Source: Clostridia bacterium (GTDB taxonomy: Bacteria > Bacillota > Clostridia > Lachnospirales > Lachnospiraceae). Taken from it: a stretch of DNA of 64,000 nt. Below the pieces are notes generated by a model that was given only the letters and a program-made list of their open reading frames with translations, made no database searches and had not been told where the DNA came from. Shown here in pieces: positions 51,981-63,900 of the stretch. Position 1 is the stretch's first letter. Each line of letters opens with the position of its first letter. The stretch is taken from positions 1 to 64,000 of the forward strand of contig BNZC01000006.1 of NCBI GenBank assembly GCA_026000755.1, in the 5' to 3' direction. Both the position numbers and the translations under genes were made by a program.

Positions 51981-52814
51981 ATGAGAGCTTGCTTAAAGAC
52001 AGATTTTTACCGTATGTTTCGCTCACGTTTTTTTCTTCTGGCAATCGTGGGGATAGCTGTACTCTATTTAGTTGAAAGCATTCAGGTATTGTATACTACC
52101 GGTAGCGTACTCGACTCTTTGGTGTATAATAGCTTTCTCAGCACACCGATTATTTCTTTTTCTTTTTGTACCCTGCCATTTTCCGCCTGTTTTTTGGAAG
52201 ACAGGGAACACAATTTTGATTTTTTGAGCATTCGAAAAGGCAAACTGCAAAATTATGTGCGTTCCAAGGTCTTAGTTTGTTTTTGTGGAGCAGTTCTTGC
52301 CATGGTGTTTGGCATACTGCTCTATGTATTGTTGCTGCACTTTCGTTTTCCTTTTTTTGTAGAGAACTCTTTGATGATCAATACGAAAGAAGCGGTTGAT
52401 TTTGGTGTTCTGATTGCTCCAAACACTATATTACTATACTTTATCTGTATTGCAGGATTTAGCGGACTCCTTGCGGGAATCTTTGCCTTGCTGTCCGCCT
52501 ACTGCTCCCTGTATGAGAAGAATCGTTTGTTTACGATTTGCGCTCCGCTGATTGGCTTTTATTTCTTGGAGAATTTTTTGACAAACGGTCTGCACTTGCC
52601 GCCCCTGTTCAATATCTGGGCGATTTATACCTCCGGGTATTCCATTTTTGGAAATAAAGCGGCAAACATAGCCTATGGTATTGCCGTGGCAATCTTTGCC
52701 ATACTGGGAATCGGCAAACTGATTGAAAAAAAGATTGAGAGGGACTTGTATGGAAGCAAAATGGAGCTTCGCACCAAAAAGCGCATATTACAACATAAAG
52801 ACAAGACTGTGTAG
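51981..52814 (+). CDS. ABC-2-like permease, first subunit
   Basis: The 277-residue protein starts MRACLKTDFYRMFRSRFFLL, typical of ABC-2 permeases, and has about six membrane helices. Its 3' end overlaps the second permease gene by 65 bases. It forms a transporter with the next permease and the ATPase at 53595. Substrate is unknown. Confidence 0.75.
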   Translation: MRACLKTDFYRMFRSRFFLLAIVGIAVLYLVESIQVLYTTGSVLDSLVYNSFLSTPIISFSFCTLPFSACFLEDREHNFDFLSIRKGKLQNYVRSKVLVCFCGAVLAMVFGILLYVLLLHFRFPFFVENSLMINTKEAVDFGVLIAPNTILLYFICIAGFSGLLAGIFALLSAYCSLYEKNRLFTICAPLIGFYFLENFLTNGLHLPPLFNIWAIYTSGYSIFGNKAANIAYGIAVAIFAILGIGKLIEKKIERDLYGSKMELRTKKRILQHKDKTV

Positions 52815-53592
52815 TTTTCGTTTCCTGACGGTGCTTTTGATGTTGTTGGCAATATTTGACATGTATTTGCGAGATTTTCGGGAAAATGCGCAAATGATGG
52901 AATTGCGGGCGAACTTGGCAATCTTTCCTTTTTTGCAGGCGGATGGTTATTTCATGAAGGTGCTGATGTTGGGAGTTATTTATTTCTATTCGAACGTACC
53001 CTTTAGGGAGCAAAATCGCCTGTTTGCCTTAAATCGTTTGGGTAAACCCCGTTGGGGTCGGCAGAATATCGCCTACATTATAGGAAGCGGGCTGATTTTA
53101 ACCCTTGTGTTGGCGGTACTTAGCATTCTCTTGGTGTTGCCGGTGGGAACCTTCTCCCTCTCCTGGGATGCGGTGTATAAGACTCTGGCTTTGACCGGTG
53201 GGAACAGACAACTCTTGTTTCACATCAATTATCACATTATGCGTGCCTATCCTCCCGCAGTTTTGATGAGTGTAAGCTTGCTGCTTGACTGGATTGTCAT
53301 CAGTTTCGTAGGTATGGCGATGTATACGGTCAGCCTCTTTGGTTCTCGCACCATGTCCTGTGTGGTGGGTGCAGTATTTGCATTTTTGCCGTCTATTGGG
53401 AACTGGGTGCCGATTTCTCTTTATTTTTCCCCTACGGCATGGCTGGACTGCGATAACTGGCGAATCGGTGCCGATAGCACAAAGCCGGACTTGGCATACA
53501 TGATTGTACTGGGATTGTTTTTGAATTTTCTCTTGATTTTGCTCTCACAGGCACGGGTGCGAAAGATGGAGTGGAGGGCAATGGAGGAGTAG
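52750..53592 (+). CDS. ABC-2-like permease, second subunit
   Basis: I choose ATG 52750 (GAGAGGG six bases upstream), giving 280 residues with about six membrane helices. The first hydrophobic segment is RFLTVLLMLLAIFDMYL, and a conserved-looking region NRLFALNRLGKPRWGRQNIA follows helix two. The long overlap with the previous gene implies coupled translation. Confidence 0.75.
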   Translation: MEAKWSFAPKSAYYNIKTRLCSFRFLTVLLMLLAIFDMYLRDFRENAQMMELRANLAIFPFLQADGYFMKVLMLGVIYFYSNVPFREQNRLFALNRLGKPRWGRQNIAYIIGSGLILTLVLAVLSILLVLPVGTFSLSWDAVYKTLALTGGNRQLLFHINYHIMRAYPPAVLMSVSLLLDWIVISFVGMAMYTVSLFGSRTMSCVVGAVFAFLPSIGNWVPISLYFSPTAWLDCDNWRIGADSTKPDLAYMIVLGLFLNFLLILLSQARVRKMEWRAMEE

Positions 53593-53594
53593 AT

Positions 53595-54242
53595 ATGGAA
53601 AAAACAATTAAGATAGAAGTAGAACACGTTAGCAAGCAGTTTGGCAGCCATGTAGTCTTAGATGATGTCAGCCTAAGTTGCGAATCGGGCAATATTTACG
53701 GTATTGTGGGTTATAACGGTTCGGGAAAAACCGTGCTGTTCAAATGTATTTGTGGGCTTTTGCGGGCGGATAGTGGCAGCATTACGGTAGGCAGTCAGAC
53801 AATTGGTGAGGAAATGCTTCAAGATGCCGGCATTATCATTGAACATCCGGCCTTTCTTGCGGGTATATCCGCACAGAGGAATTTGGAATTGCTCTATATG
53901 CTAAACCATAAATTAGACCGAAAGAAAATCCGTCAAACATTGGAACTGGTGGGACTGGATCCCAATTCCAAAAAGAAAGTGAAAGACTACTCCCTTGGCA
54001 TGAGGCAGCGGCTTGCCATTGCACAGGCCATTATGGAAGAGCCAAAGATATTGATTTTGGATGAGCCAATGAACGGTCTTGATAAAAAAGGTATTAAAGA
54101 AGTGCGTGATATGCTGATGGAACGAAAAAAACAGGGCTGTCTGATTTTACTGGCAAGCCATAACCGAGAGGATATTCAGGTGCTGTGTGATGAGGTTTAT
54201 GAGATGGAAGAGGGGAAGTTAGAGAAAAGGGAGGAGTGGTAG
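53595..54242 (+). CDS. ABC transporter ATPase
   Basis: ATG 53595 follows GGAGGAGTAGAT. The 215-residue ATPase has Walker A GYNGSGKTV, signature YSLGMRQRLAIAQAIM, Walker B LILDEPMNGLD and switch His in ASHNRED. The signature SLGMRQR rather than LSGGQ is usual for ABC-2-type exporters. It energises the two preceding permeases. Confidence 0.9.
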   Translation: MEKTIKIEVEHVSKQFGSHVVLDDVSLSCESGNIYGIVGYNGSGKTVLFKCICGLLRADSGSITVGSQTIGEEMLQDAGIIIEHPAFLAGISAQRNLELLYMLNHKLDRKKIRQTLELVGLDPNSKKKVKDYSLGMRQRLAIAQAIMEEPKILILDEPMNGLDKKGIKEVRDMLMERKKQGCLILLASHNREDIQVLCDEVYEMEEGKLEKREEW

Positions 54243-54277
54243 AGGGGACATTGCCGGAATCAAGTCACGGTAACCAA

Positions 54278-55747
54278 TCACTTTTTAACCCGCAACATCA
54301 ACATGGTAATATCATCAGCTTGTTCTGTGCCGTTTGCAAAGTGATCCAAGTCATCTTTTACTTTTTGCAGCATTGCATCTACCGAGTCTTTTTCGCAATC
54401 TAACTTATTCAGCACAGCCTCAAGGCGTATTTCGCCATACAATTCATCGTGCTTGTTAAGTGCCTCGGTAACGCCGTCTGTGTACAAATACAGTACATCC
54501 CCGGGCTTAAGCATCGTTTCATGATGTTTAAGTGTCATGCCCTCTATACCGGCAAGAACAAATCCGGGTGTAACGGATAACATTTCAAACTGACCACTCG
54601 TTTTGCGTACATAGGGCGGGTTATGTCCGGCGTTTGCAAATGAGAACTTCCCGGTGGGCAATTCATAAATGCCCATAAAAGCTGTGACAAACATCCCGGA
54701 TTGGTTATTTTCACACAATTGTTCATTCGCCCGCCTCATTATTTCTTCGACAGCTAAACCGGATTGTGCCAGGTTTTTGAGAATGGTTTTCGCAATCACC
54801 ATGAACAAGGCAGCAGGCACCCCTTTCCCGGAAACATCCGCCATAACAAGGGCAAGGTGATCGTCGTCAACAAAGAAAAAATCATAAAAGTCGCCGCCAA
54901 CTTCTTTAGCAGGCTGCATGGTAGCGGAAAGGTCGAATTCTTCCCTTTGGGGGAAAGGCGGGAAAATGCTAGGCAACATATCACGTTGAATATTGCTTGC
55001 AACGTTCAGTTCCGATTCCGTTTTTAGGATTTTTGACGTCCAAACTGCGCCGCTGAAAATGAGCCAATATAGGATGCCGAACGTTGTAGCCAACAATACA
55101 TAAAACGGTATAAAATGAAGCAGATCATAGTGCATATAACCTGTTATTTCGCCGAATCCAAAGAGAAACAAGTTGACAACCAAAGAAGCGGGTATATAGC
55201 GCCCTATTTTCTCGTCCAAGGTCGCTACAAGTTCCTGTATGGGCTTGCGAACAAAGAAATGATATAAAAAGTACGCTATTATCAAAATAATAATTTTGAT
55301 GGTGGTAAAAATCATGAAGTAAGTAACTATATCGATAATACCTTCGTCTAGTTGCTGCTCGAAAAAAATAGTGAAGATGTTGGCAGTGAAATCAGAAATC
55401 AAAGAAACTAAAACCACAAGTTCCAGAATGAAAATCTTCGAATAGGTATGCTGCGTGTACAACTGCTTGGCGGGGAGCATCAATAAAAAAATCCATAAAA
55501 GCATTGGTGTCCAATCAGCGACAAAGAGAAACTTCTGATTCTCAGATGAAAATCCGAATAAATATCCTATCGTATTACATACGCAAAAGAGGACGGCATA
55601 CGCTGCCCAAACGGCAATGGTTTTCATCAGCGAATACTTGCGAGTCAAAGTTACGCCAAGCAAACAAGCAATCAATAGAATTGATGTTGCATCCGCAATA
55701 AGGAGAGGTAACACGAAGTCGAAAGTAGCCAATAGTATATGTAACAT
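54278..55747 (-). CDS. SpoIIE/PP2C-type membrane phosphatase, copy 1
   Basis: The 489-residue protein has seven or eight membrane helices over about residues 1-240. A linker (ESELNVASNIQRDMLPSIFP) and an RsbU/SpoIIE PP2C domain follow, with EVGGDFYDFF, LVMADVSGKGVPAALFM and YTDGVTEALN carrying the metal-binding Asp residues. Such enzymes dephosphorylate anti-sigma antagonists or other regulators in response to a membrane signal. The catalytic half is nearly identical to the neighbouring copy while the membrane halves differ, suggesting different inputs with the same output. No partner STAS or anti-sigma gene is visible here. Confidence 0.85.
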   Translation of the reverse strand: MLHILLATFDFVLPLLIADATSILLIACLLGVTLTRKYSLMKTIAVWAAYAVLFCVCNTIGYLFGFSSENQKFLFVADWTPMLLWIFLLMLPAKQLYTQHTYSKIFILELVVLVSLISDFTANIFTIFFEQQLDEGIIDIVTYFMIFTTIKIIILIIAYFLYHFFVRKPIQELVATLDEKIGRYIPASLVVNLFLFGFGEITGYMHYDLLHFIPFYVLLATTFGILYWLIFSGAVWTSKILKTESELNVASNIQRDMLPSIFPPFPQREEFDLSATMQPAKEVGGDFYDFFFVDDDHLALVMADVSGKGVPAALFMVIAKTILKNLAQSGLAVEEIMRRANEQLCENNQSGMFVTAFMGIYELPTGKFSFANAGHNPPYVRKTSGQFEMLSVTPGFVLAGIEGMTLKHHETMLKPGDVLYLYTDGVTEALNKHDELYGEIRLEAVLNKLDCEKDSVDAMLQKVKDDLDHFANGTEQADDITMLMLRVKK

Positions 55748-55786
55748 CAGTCCATTCCCTTTAATCCATGACGATTGTAGTTTCTT

Positions 55787-55867
55787 TCACGTCATTTTTT
55801 GACACAGTATGAAATGCGGTATTTACCGCCGTACAGATTTCTGTAACAATCAAGTCACGGTAGCCAA
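55787..55867 (-). pseudogene. Duplicated 3' fragment of the Sfp gene
   Basis: GACACAGTATGAAATGCGGT and the following ATTTACCGCCGTACAGA repeat the interior of the phosphopantetheinyl transferase gene (about 57388-57424). The fragment sits just upstream of phosphatase copy 1. It marks the duplication boundary: the duplicated unit was the Sfp tail plus the phosphatase gene. Confidence 0.8.
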
Positions 55868-57331
55868 TCATTTTTTAACCCGCAACATCAACATCGTAAT
55901 ATCATCAGCTTGTTCTGCGCCGTTTGCAAAGTGATCCAAGTCATCTTTTATTTTTTGCAGCATTGTGTCTACTGAGTCTTTTCTATAACTTAACGCATTC
56001 AGAGCAGTCTCAAGGCGCGCTTCGCCGTACAATTCATTGCCTTTGTTCAGCGCCTCGGTAACGCCGTCTGTGTACAAGTACAGCAGATCTCCGGGATCAA
56101 GCGTCGTTTCATGAGGTTTAAACATCATGTCCTCCATACCGGCAAGAACAAATCCGGGCTTGACGGATAACGTCTCAAACTGACCACCCGCATGGCGTAG
56201 ATAGGGTGGGTTATGTCCGGCGTTTGCAAATGAGAATTTTCCGGTGGATATTTCCAAAATACCCATAAAAGTTGTGACAAACATTCCGGATTGGTTATTT
56301 TCACATAATTGTTTATTCGCAAGCCGCATTATTTTCTCGACAGCTAAGCCGGATTGTGCCAAATTTTTGAGAATGGTTTTTGCAATCACCATAAACAACG
56401 CAGCCGGCACCCCTTTCCCGGAAACGTCTGCCATAACAAGAGCAAGGTGGTCATCATCAATAAAGAAAAAATCGTAAAAATCGCCGCCAACTTCCTTAGC
56501 GGGCTGCATGGTAGCGGAAAGGTCGAATTCCTCCCTTTGGGGAAAAGGTGGGAAAATGCTGGGCAGCATATCACGTTGAATATTGCTTGCAACGTTCAGT
56601 TCCGATTCTGTTTTTAAAACTCTTGATGTCCAAAGCGCACTGCTGAAAATGAGCCAATATAGGATGCCGAACGTTATATTTAGCAATATATAAAACGGTA
56701 TAAAATGAGCTGAATCGTCGGGTTGATAGCCTGTGATGAAACCGAATCCATAGAAAAACAGGTTAGCAATAAAAGTAAAGGGTACATAACGCCCCATTTT
56801 CCCGTCCAAGGCCGCTATAACTTCTTGTGTGGACTTGCGAACAAAGAAATGATACAAAACGTACGTTATTATTAATATAGGAATTTTGAGGGCTATATAA
56901 ATATACATAAAGAAAAAATCTATATTGACAGTATCTGCGTTTTGCTGGTGGATGATAAAAGTAGTGAAGATGCCGACAATGGTTGATACAATTAGAGTAA
57001 CTAAAACCGCAAGTTCCAGAACGAAAATCTTCGAAGCGGCATGCTGTGTGTACAATTTTTTCGCAGGGAGTATTAATAAAAACGTCCATAAAAAAACCGC
57101 CGTCAAATCACCGATAAAGGTCTTCGAAAATGAAAATGCGAATACGTATCCTATTGTGTCGCATATGAAATAGATGCCGATATACTTCGCCCAAACGGTC
57201 CTGGTTTTTCTAAGCGAATATTTGCAAGTCAAGGTTACGCCAAGAAAAAAAGCAATCAATAGAATCGATATTGAGTCTGAAGCGGCGGTTAGTAACGCAA
57301 GCCCGAACTTAGGCAATAGTGTAGGTAACAT
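55868..57331 (-). CDS. SpoIIE/PP2C-type membrane phosphatase, copy 2
   Basis: The 487-residue tandem paralogue of the gene at 54278 has the same layout: a multi-helix membrane half, the conserved linker and the PP2C half with EVGGDFYDFF and MADVSGKGVPAAL. Its start overlaps the end of the phosphopantetheinyl transferase gene by 23 bases, so it is probably co-transcribed with the NRPS genes. The catalytic halves of the two copies are very similar even at DNA level, and gene conversion may have acted. Confidence 0.85.
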   Translation of the reverse strand: MLPTLLPKFGLALLTAASDSISILLIAFFLGVTLTCKYSLRKTRTVWAKYIGIYFICDTIGYVFAFSFSKTFIGDLTAVFLWTFLLILPAKKLYTQHAASKIFVLELAVLVTLIVSTIVGIFTTFIIHQQNADTVNIDFFFMYIYIALKIPILIITYVLYHFFVRKSTQEVIAALDGKMGRYVPFTFIANLFFYGFGFITGYQPDDSAHFIPFYILLNITFGILYWLIFSSALWTSRVLKTESELNVASNIQRDMLPSIFPPFPQREEFDLSATMQPAKEVGGDFYDFFFIDDDHLALVMADVSGKGVPAALFMVIAKTILKNLAQSGLAVEKIMRLANKQLCENNQSGMFVTTFMGILEISTGKFSFANAGHNPPYLRHAGGQFETLSVKPGFVLAGMEDMMFKPHETTLDPGDLLYLYTDGVTEALNKGNELYGEARLETALNALSYRKDSVDTMLQKIKDDLDHFANGAEQADDITMLMLRVKK

Positions 57332-57950
57332 CAGTTAATTCCCTCCAATTCACGACGGTGATCGCTTGCTTCCCATCGCTTTTTTTTACACAGTATGAAA
57401 TGCGGTATTTACCGCCGTACAGAAACGTGGAAAAATGGTAGAACTTATCGGAACAACGGATACTCTCTCCCGTGAGGTCAAAGGAAACGGAGAGCAAATC
57501 ATGTGATAAGCCTTCTCCCACGTTCTTAATATAGCTTTCTTTCAAAGTCCAGAGGCGAAAAAAGAGGTCGTTACACTCGGAAGCATCCGCAAGCTGCCGC
57601 TGTTCACTTTTGGTAAAGCACAAGGGAATGATATTCCGGTCAAAATCACGTACCGCTTCAACGTCTATACCGCAAGCTTCGTCCGCCGTTATGATGACCG
57701 CACACATGCGGCAATGACTCAAGTTAAATTCTATTCCTTTTGCATATGGTTTTCCATAGGAATGATAGAGTGGTGTTCGCCCATGCAGTGCCTTTTGCAT
57801 GAGGAGATGAGCGACTGCCGAAAGCAGTTTGTCTTCACGGAAACGGCAAGTGTCGATTTTATTACGACGTGCGGCGGGTGCTATCTTGCGGATTTTAGAA
57901 AGCTGCGTATCACTGATCGCATCAAAATCGTCAAAAATATAAATACTCAT
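57309..57950 (-). CDS. Sfp-type 4'-phosphopantetheinyl transferase
   Basis: The 213-residue enzyme has the motifs FNLSHCRMCAVIITADEACG IDVEAV, in which the Asp-x-Glu binds magnesium, and FFRLWTLKESYIKNVGEGLS, the WxxKES signature. It attaches the phosphopantetheine arm of coenzyme A to carrier-domain serines and would activate the two carrier domains of the NRPS encoded just upstream. Its ATG overlaps the NRPS stop by 4 bases (ATGA), implying coupling. Confidence 0.93.
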   Translation of the reverse strand: MSIYIFDDFDAISDTQLSKIRKIAPAARRNKIDTCRFREDKLLSAVAHLLMQKALHGRTPLYHSYGKPYAKGIEFNLSHCRMCAVIITADEACGIDVEAVRDFDRNIIPLCFTKSEQRQLADASECNDLFFRLWTLKESYIKNVGEGLSHDLLSVSFDLTGESIRCSDKFYHFSTFLYGGKYRISYCVKKSDGKQAITVVNWRELTDVTYTIA

Positions 57951-60900
57951 CCGATGTTAGCCCAAAGTCTTTGGCTTCTGGACAGTTTTTCACCGAGTAA
58001 GTCGGTGAACGCTTTCGCTATTTCCGGGAACAAATCAATCACCTCGTTCAGGCGTTCTACGGAGATTGCATACACGCTCATAGCATCGAACACGCTTTCT
58101 AAGGTTACAACCGAGCGTTTGTGAAACAAACTTTCTATGCCGATAATCTCGCCTTTTTTTACCAGTTCCACCGTGCCTTCCCAACCGGAGACAGAGGTGA
58201 TGAACGTTTCACCTGCGCCGTCGTACAGGAGCAGTAACTCATCATACACTTTGTCCTCGTGCCGCACGTAGATGTTTTCCTCGTATATGCGGCTTATCAT
58301 GCCGCCGGCAAATGCGTACAGCGCATCTTCGGAAAGCTTTGCAAAACTTGGAATCGACCGCAGGAATGAAATCCTTTTCGACAAAGTGCGCTTTACCATA
58401 TTTTTCAAAATAGTGTCATTGCCCGTTTTCCATACAAAATCAAGTGCAGAAAGATAGCGCAGTGTTTTATCCGAACGAATTTCTGTTTCCATAGTAGTTT
58501 CATCGCCTAAATGTCCCACGTGTGTAAGAATTTGTTCCGCATATTCGCCGATATCCTTTCTGTCCAAATTGTCGGAAAGATAGCGGACAAAAACATCATC
58601 TTCTAACACGCACAAGGAAACACTTAAGTCGGTAAGTGTTTGTAGCATATCGGTAACTTTATCGCTTTCAATGTGATAAATCCCGTTTTTGAGATTTTCA
58701 CAAAACAGCAAGCGGCAAATAGCATCTGCGCATTGGTTCACGAAAGAGAGTGTTTGTCGTCCCAAACTTTGCGAAATGACAGAAGTACCCACTACTCCGT
58801 CAAAGATCCGAAAGAATGCGTTCTCATCAATGTTTTGCTGCAATACATGATCCTGCGTATCGATTGTGATATTTCCCAGTCGGTAAATACTTGTGTTTAG
58901 TCCGTTTTCCCGTGCGGATAATACAATTTTCTCCGCTTCTAATTTTGTCTGTACATAGTAATTATCGGAATGTTGTCCAATTGACACATCTTCCTCGGTG
59001 AACAGCACTTTCGATACACCATCAACATTGCCCTCCGCAACGCTTAAGGTGGAAGTTTGAGCAAAATCCTTACGTTTTCTTTCTTCGCAAAATGCCAAAA
59101 GATTCCGAACGGCGGTAACGTTTGCCGCTTCGAATTCTTCATAATGCCCATAATGTTTTACGAGGGCGGCGGCATTGACGACTACATCGACTTCCTCTGC
59201 AAGTGTCGCATATAACGCATCGTCCAGTCCGAATTTTTCCGTAGCCATATCTCCTGCATACACGGTAAGCTTACTCGGTAGTGACACCATGCCGAAATAA
59301 TACTGCATTTTCTCTAATACCCGCTCCGCTGCTTCCGTATCGTTTTCGGCGCGAACGATTGCGTACACGCAAACATCGTAGTTTGTAAGCAGTTCTTTTG
59401 CCATATACACGCCTAAATAGCCGGTTGCACCTGTCAAAAGAATCGTCTGATAAGTGGCTTTTTCTTTTACGCAGGAAAGGTCAAGATTCTCTATCGTTTC
59501 AAGGTAACGTGTCCTTTTTTCTTCTAAGTGTGCGAGGGATTCTTTCGTATCGGTTTGCCCACCGTCCACTTTCTTTTTTTGTGTTTGCAGAACAAGGGCG
59601 AGGTCTTTCAAAACAGGATATTCAAAAATCTTAGTGATCGATATATCATAGAACGGCTTCAGCTTTGCGACCGCACTTATCGCTAAAATAGACGTGCCGC
59701 CTATGGAGAAAAACTCGGCACCCCGGCTTACTTTTTCTATTGAAAGCAACTGCGAATAAACTTCGGCGAGTCTTTCTTCGGTTTGTCCCACGGGTGCCTC
59801 ATATTCCGACGACACTGCTTGCGCAATGGTGGGCAAGGCACGTTTGTTTAGCTTTCCGTTGGCGGTAAGCGGGATTTCTGCTATCTGCAAAAACGCTGTC
59901 GGAACCATATATCCCGGCAGATGTGACAAGGCGAACTGCTTTAATACATCGGGTTCTAGCACATCCTTTGCCGTGTAGTAACAGCACAGAACACCGTTGC
60001 CACGTGAGTCTCTTTGTGCGACGGCGACGACATCTCGTATCAGCGGGCAGGTTTGCATTACGGTTTCAATACCGCTTAGTTCAATGCGGAAACCGTTTAC
60101 TTTGACTTGACTGTCCGCCCTCCCGTAATACAAAACATTTCCGTTAGGCAGTATTCGCGCCAAATCGCCTGTAAGGTACATGATTTTTGTGTCCTCATTA
60201 TAGGCGTATGGATTTTCGATAAATACGTTTTCACTTAGCTGCGGCTTATTCCAATAGCCAAAGGACACCTGCCGTCCGCTTATGGCTAATTGACCCAAGG
60301 CACCGACAGGCAGTAGTTTGTTGTTTTCGTCTAAAATAAGAGCCTGCATATTATACGTCATTTTGCCGATTGGAATGTTTTCGTATGTCGTGTCGACTAC
60401 GAACGCATTACAGACTACGGTACCCTCGGTTGGACCGTATAAATTGTACAGCAAATAATCTTTCGGAAGGTTGGATAAGGTCAGTTTTTCGCCGCCTGCA
60501 GCGAGATACTTTAAGCTGTTTCCGTGATATATTTCCATGAATGGTTTTGTCAGCATGGTTGTCAGCATTAGTCCCGTAACGTCTTCACGTTCTACTAGCT
60601 GCACAAGTGCATGCATATCACGCCGTGTGGTGTCATTCACGACGATAACTTTGCCACCTGTAAGCAGCCGGGGAAAAATCTGTTCGATTGACCCGTCAAA
60701 ACTAAAACTCATAGTGGCGGCGGTAGTGATGTCGTGCCCAAAAGTATCTGCACTCCACAGGCAATAATTTACCATATTGCGTTGCGATATCATTGCGCCT
60801 TTGGGTTTGCCGGTAGAACCGGAGGTGTAAATCATATACGCAATATCGTCTGTCTTGCTGTTCGAGACAAAGGGTGTTTCCACGTCCTTTTGTGCAAGTC

Positions 60901-63900
60901 CCTCCGATACGGAAAGACAGCGTATACCGTAGCTTCCCGCCTCCTGCATATATTCGTCACAGGTTAGAATTAATTGTGTACCGGAATCCTCTAACATATA
61001 CGCAATGCTTTCCCGGGGGTAGGAGGAATCAAGGGGTAAATAGGCAAGTCCCGCCTTGAGTATGGAAAGTACCGCAACGGGATACAAAACCGTGCGGTTT
61101 ACGAACATGGCGACAGGGGAGGCACCGGAAACTTTTAGTGTCCGCATATTTTCCGCCAAATAACTTGTTATGTTGTCGAGTTCACGATAGGTAAGCGAGG
61201 TGCCTTCCTCGTCTTTTAAAGCAATTTGATCAGGGGTTCTCCGGGCTTGCTCCCGGAACAACTCGGGATATGTTTTGTCCCGCCAGATATTGTTCTCCGT
61301 TCCTTTGCCCAGTGCTATAACAGGTGTCGTATCCCGCAGGGTTTCTACTAAGGCAAGGGGTTTTTCCGTATGAACAGCCTGTTCCAGTAGATACAAGTAC
61401 ATCTCCAAAAAGCCCTCAATCGTGGTATCCCCAAACATATAACTGTTGTATTGCATACGGATACGCGATGTGCCGCCGGGTTCCGGCTCTACGACCAGAA
61501 CGCTGTCGAAATTTGAGGTTTGTATTTCCTTCGTAATTCGCATAGAAAGAAAACCACAATAAGGTGCGAAAAAAGGGTTATACGCAAACAGTGTGGAGAA
61601 AAGTGTTCCGTTATGCGGAATGTGCTTTTGCACTGCGGATACATCGACAAATTCGTGAAAGCGACTGTCGTTGTTTTGTTTTTGTACCCTCGAAAAAAGC
61701 GAGGCGAACGTATCGGTTTTCTCTGTAATAATTCTTGAGGGAATCGTATTGATAAAAAGCCCCGCCATATTTTCGATATTCTCTATCGGGAAGTTTCTGC
61801 CCATGACAGCTTTGGCAAATGCGACATCTGCACTCCCGCACATTTTTTGCAGAAGCAGGGCATACACCGATTCATAAATTACGTTCGGCGTAATTCGACA
61901 AATTTTTGCGGCGGCTTCCATTTCCTTTTCGAGACTTTTCGGAATGTCTATGGATTTTTCAAGATTTTGGCGTTTTCGTTCCGTGTTTGGATCATCCTTA
62001 AAAACAGCGGTGTCCGTTTCGTAATCCGCCAACAAATCGGTGAAATACCGTTCGCTTGTTTCGTGATCCAACGACTTTTGGTATGCTACATATTCTTGGT
62101 AGGACAAATTCGCTTGCGCCCAATTTGCGGCTTGTGTCTGAAGTTCCGTAAGTTTCACGCCGCCCGATAGTTTTTCATAGGCTTCGGAAAAAGTTTTCAT
62201 TATACTGCCGACACTCCACCCGTCAAGGATAATGTGCGGGAAACTAAGGAGTAGCGAGTAGTTTTCTTCCTCCCTGATTAAAGTGACACGGAATAAGGTA
62301 TCGTTTTCAAAGTCAAATCCTCTACTCATATCACGCGCCAACACTTTTTCAATCGTTGCGTTGTTAAGCGTTATGCCCTTCACTTCGATTACCCGCTCAG
62401 ACATTATCTGCTGCGTGGGCTGCGCAGTATGAATGCCGATGATTGCCGTCTTCAGCACGGGGAATTTTTCCCCCACGACAGAAAATGCACTACGGCATCT
62501 GTGAATGTCAAGTGTACCCTCTATGCTGTATACAACTTGGTTGATGTATTCTGTCGTGGACTCGTCAAGCATATAGTGATATAACATACCGTTTTGTGCC
62601 GGGGTTAAGTCATAAACAGAATCGCACTTACGCAGTGCAGTTGTTTTCGGAATCAATCGGAGCGTTGCCGCAACATCGGAAAGTGTGTTCGTATTGTCTA
62701 ATAACTCTGTCGCTGCCGTAAGATATCCACGTTTACGCACCTCGGCGCATAAACTCATTGCACTTATGGAATCGCCGCCTATGTCAATAAAACCTTGAGA
62801 AAAATCTAAAGCATTGGTTTTTAACACGGCATAAAGTGCATCAAAGAGAACCTCCTCTTTGTCGTTTTTCGCATGAAATAGCTCCACTGCCGCACTTGTT
62901 CTTTTGGAAGATAAGGCCGTACGGTCAAATTTACCGTTGAGCGTAAGCGGTATTTGTTCGATTTTTTCTATCGCAGAGGGAATCATATAGTGCGGTAATT
63001 TTTCAGAGAGAAATGTCTTGAGCTTATTTTCTGAAAGTTCGGTTTCGGCGGTATAATATCCGTTTATATACTTACTTCCGTTTCCATCGTCAAACGCAGC
63101 ACAGATTGCATCCGTAACGCCGGGATAGGTGCGTAATGTGGCTTCGATTTCGCCTAATTCTATGCGAAAGCCGTGTATTTTGACTTGCGTGTCGATGCGC
63201 CCGAGAAACAAAATGTTCCCGTCAGGCAAGCGGCGGCACAAATCACCTGTTCGGTACAAAACAGCAAATGCCGGGTCGTTTGAAAATGGGTTTTTAATGA
63301 ATTTCTCTGCTGTCAGTTCTTCGCGGAAAAGATATCCCGCTGCCACAGAAAGACCCGCAATGCACAGTTCCCCCTCCTCGCCGTCCGATAAACGCTCCAT
63401 TGCTTCGTTTACAATATACAATTCGGTATTGGGAATGGCTTTACCGATAGGCATGTTATCATAGTGTTCTTTCATTAGAAAACTAGTGGCGCACACGCTT
63501 GCTTCGGTAGGTCCGTACAGATTATACTGTGTATAGTTTCTATTCGGAACGTAAGTGGCTCTGTCTCCCCCGCAAAGAACCAGACGTAGCGGACTTTCAG
63601 GCAAAGGTTCGAACAACTTTGCCGTCGCAGGAGGTAAACAACTGATTGTGATTCTGTGTTCGCTGTAATAGTGAGCAAGCGCAAACAAATCTAACTGTAA
63701 TTCCGCAGGGATAATGTCAATTGCCGCACCTTTTGTAAGGGGCGGAAAAATTTGGAAAACGGAAGCATCAAAACCAAAACTGCTGTATACGTCTGCTATG
63801 TCGTTTTTGGTAACTTCAAAGGTTATCGTGTAAAAATCAATTAAGTTCCTTAGTCCGCGATGAAAATTGATCGTTCCTTTGGGCTCTCCCGTTGTGCCTG

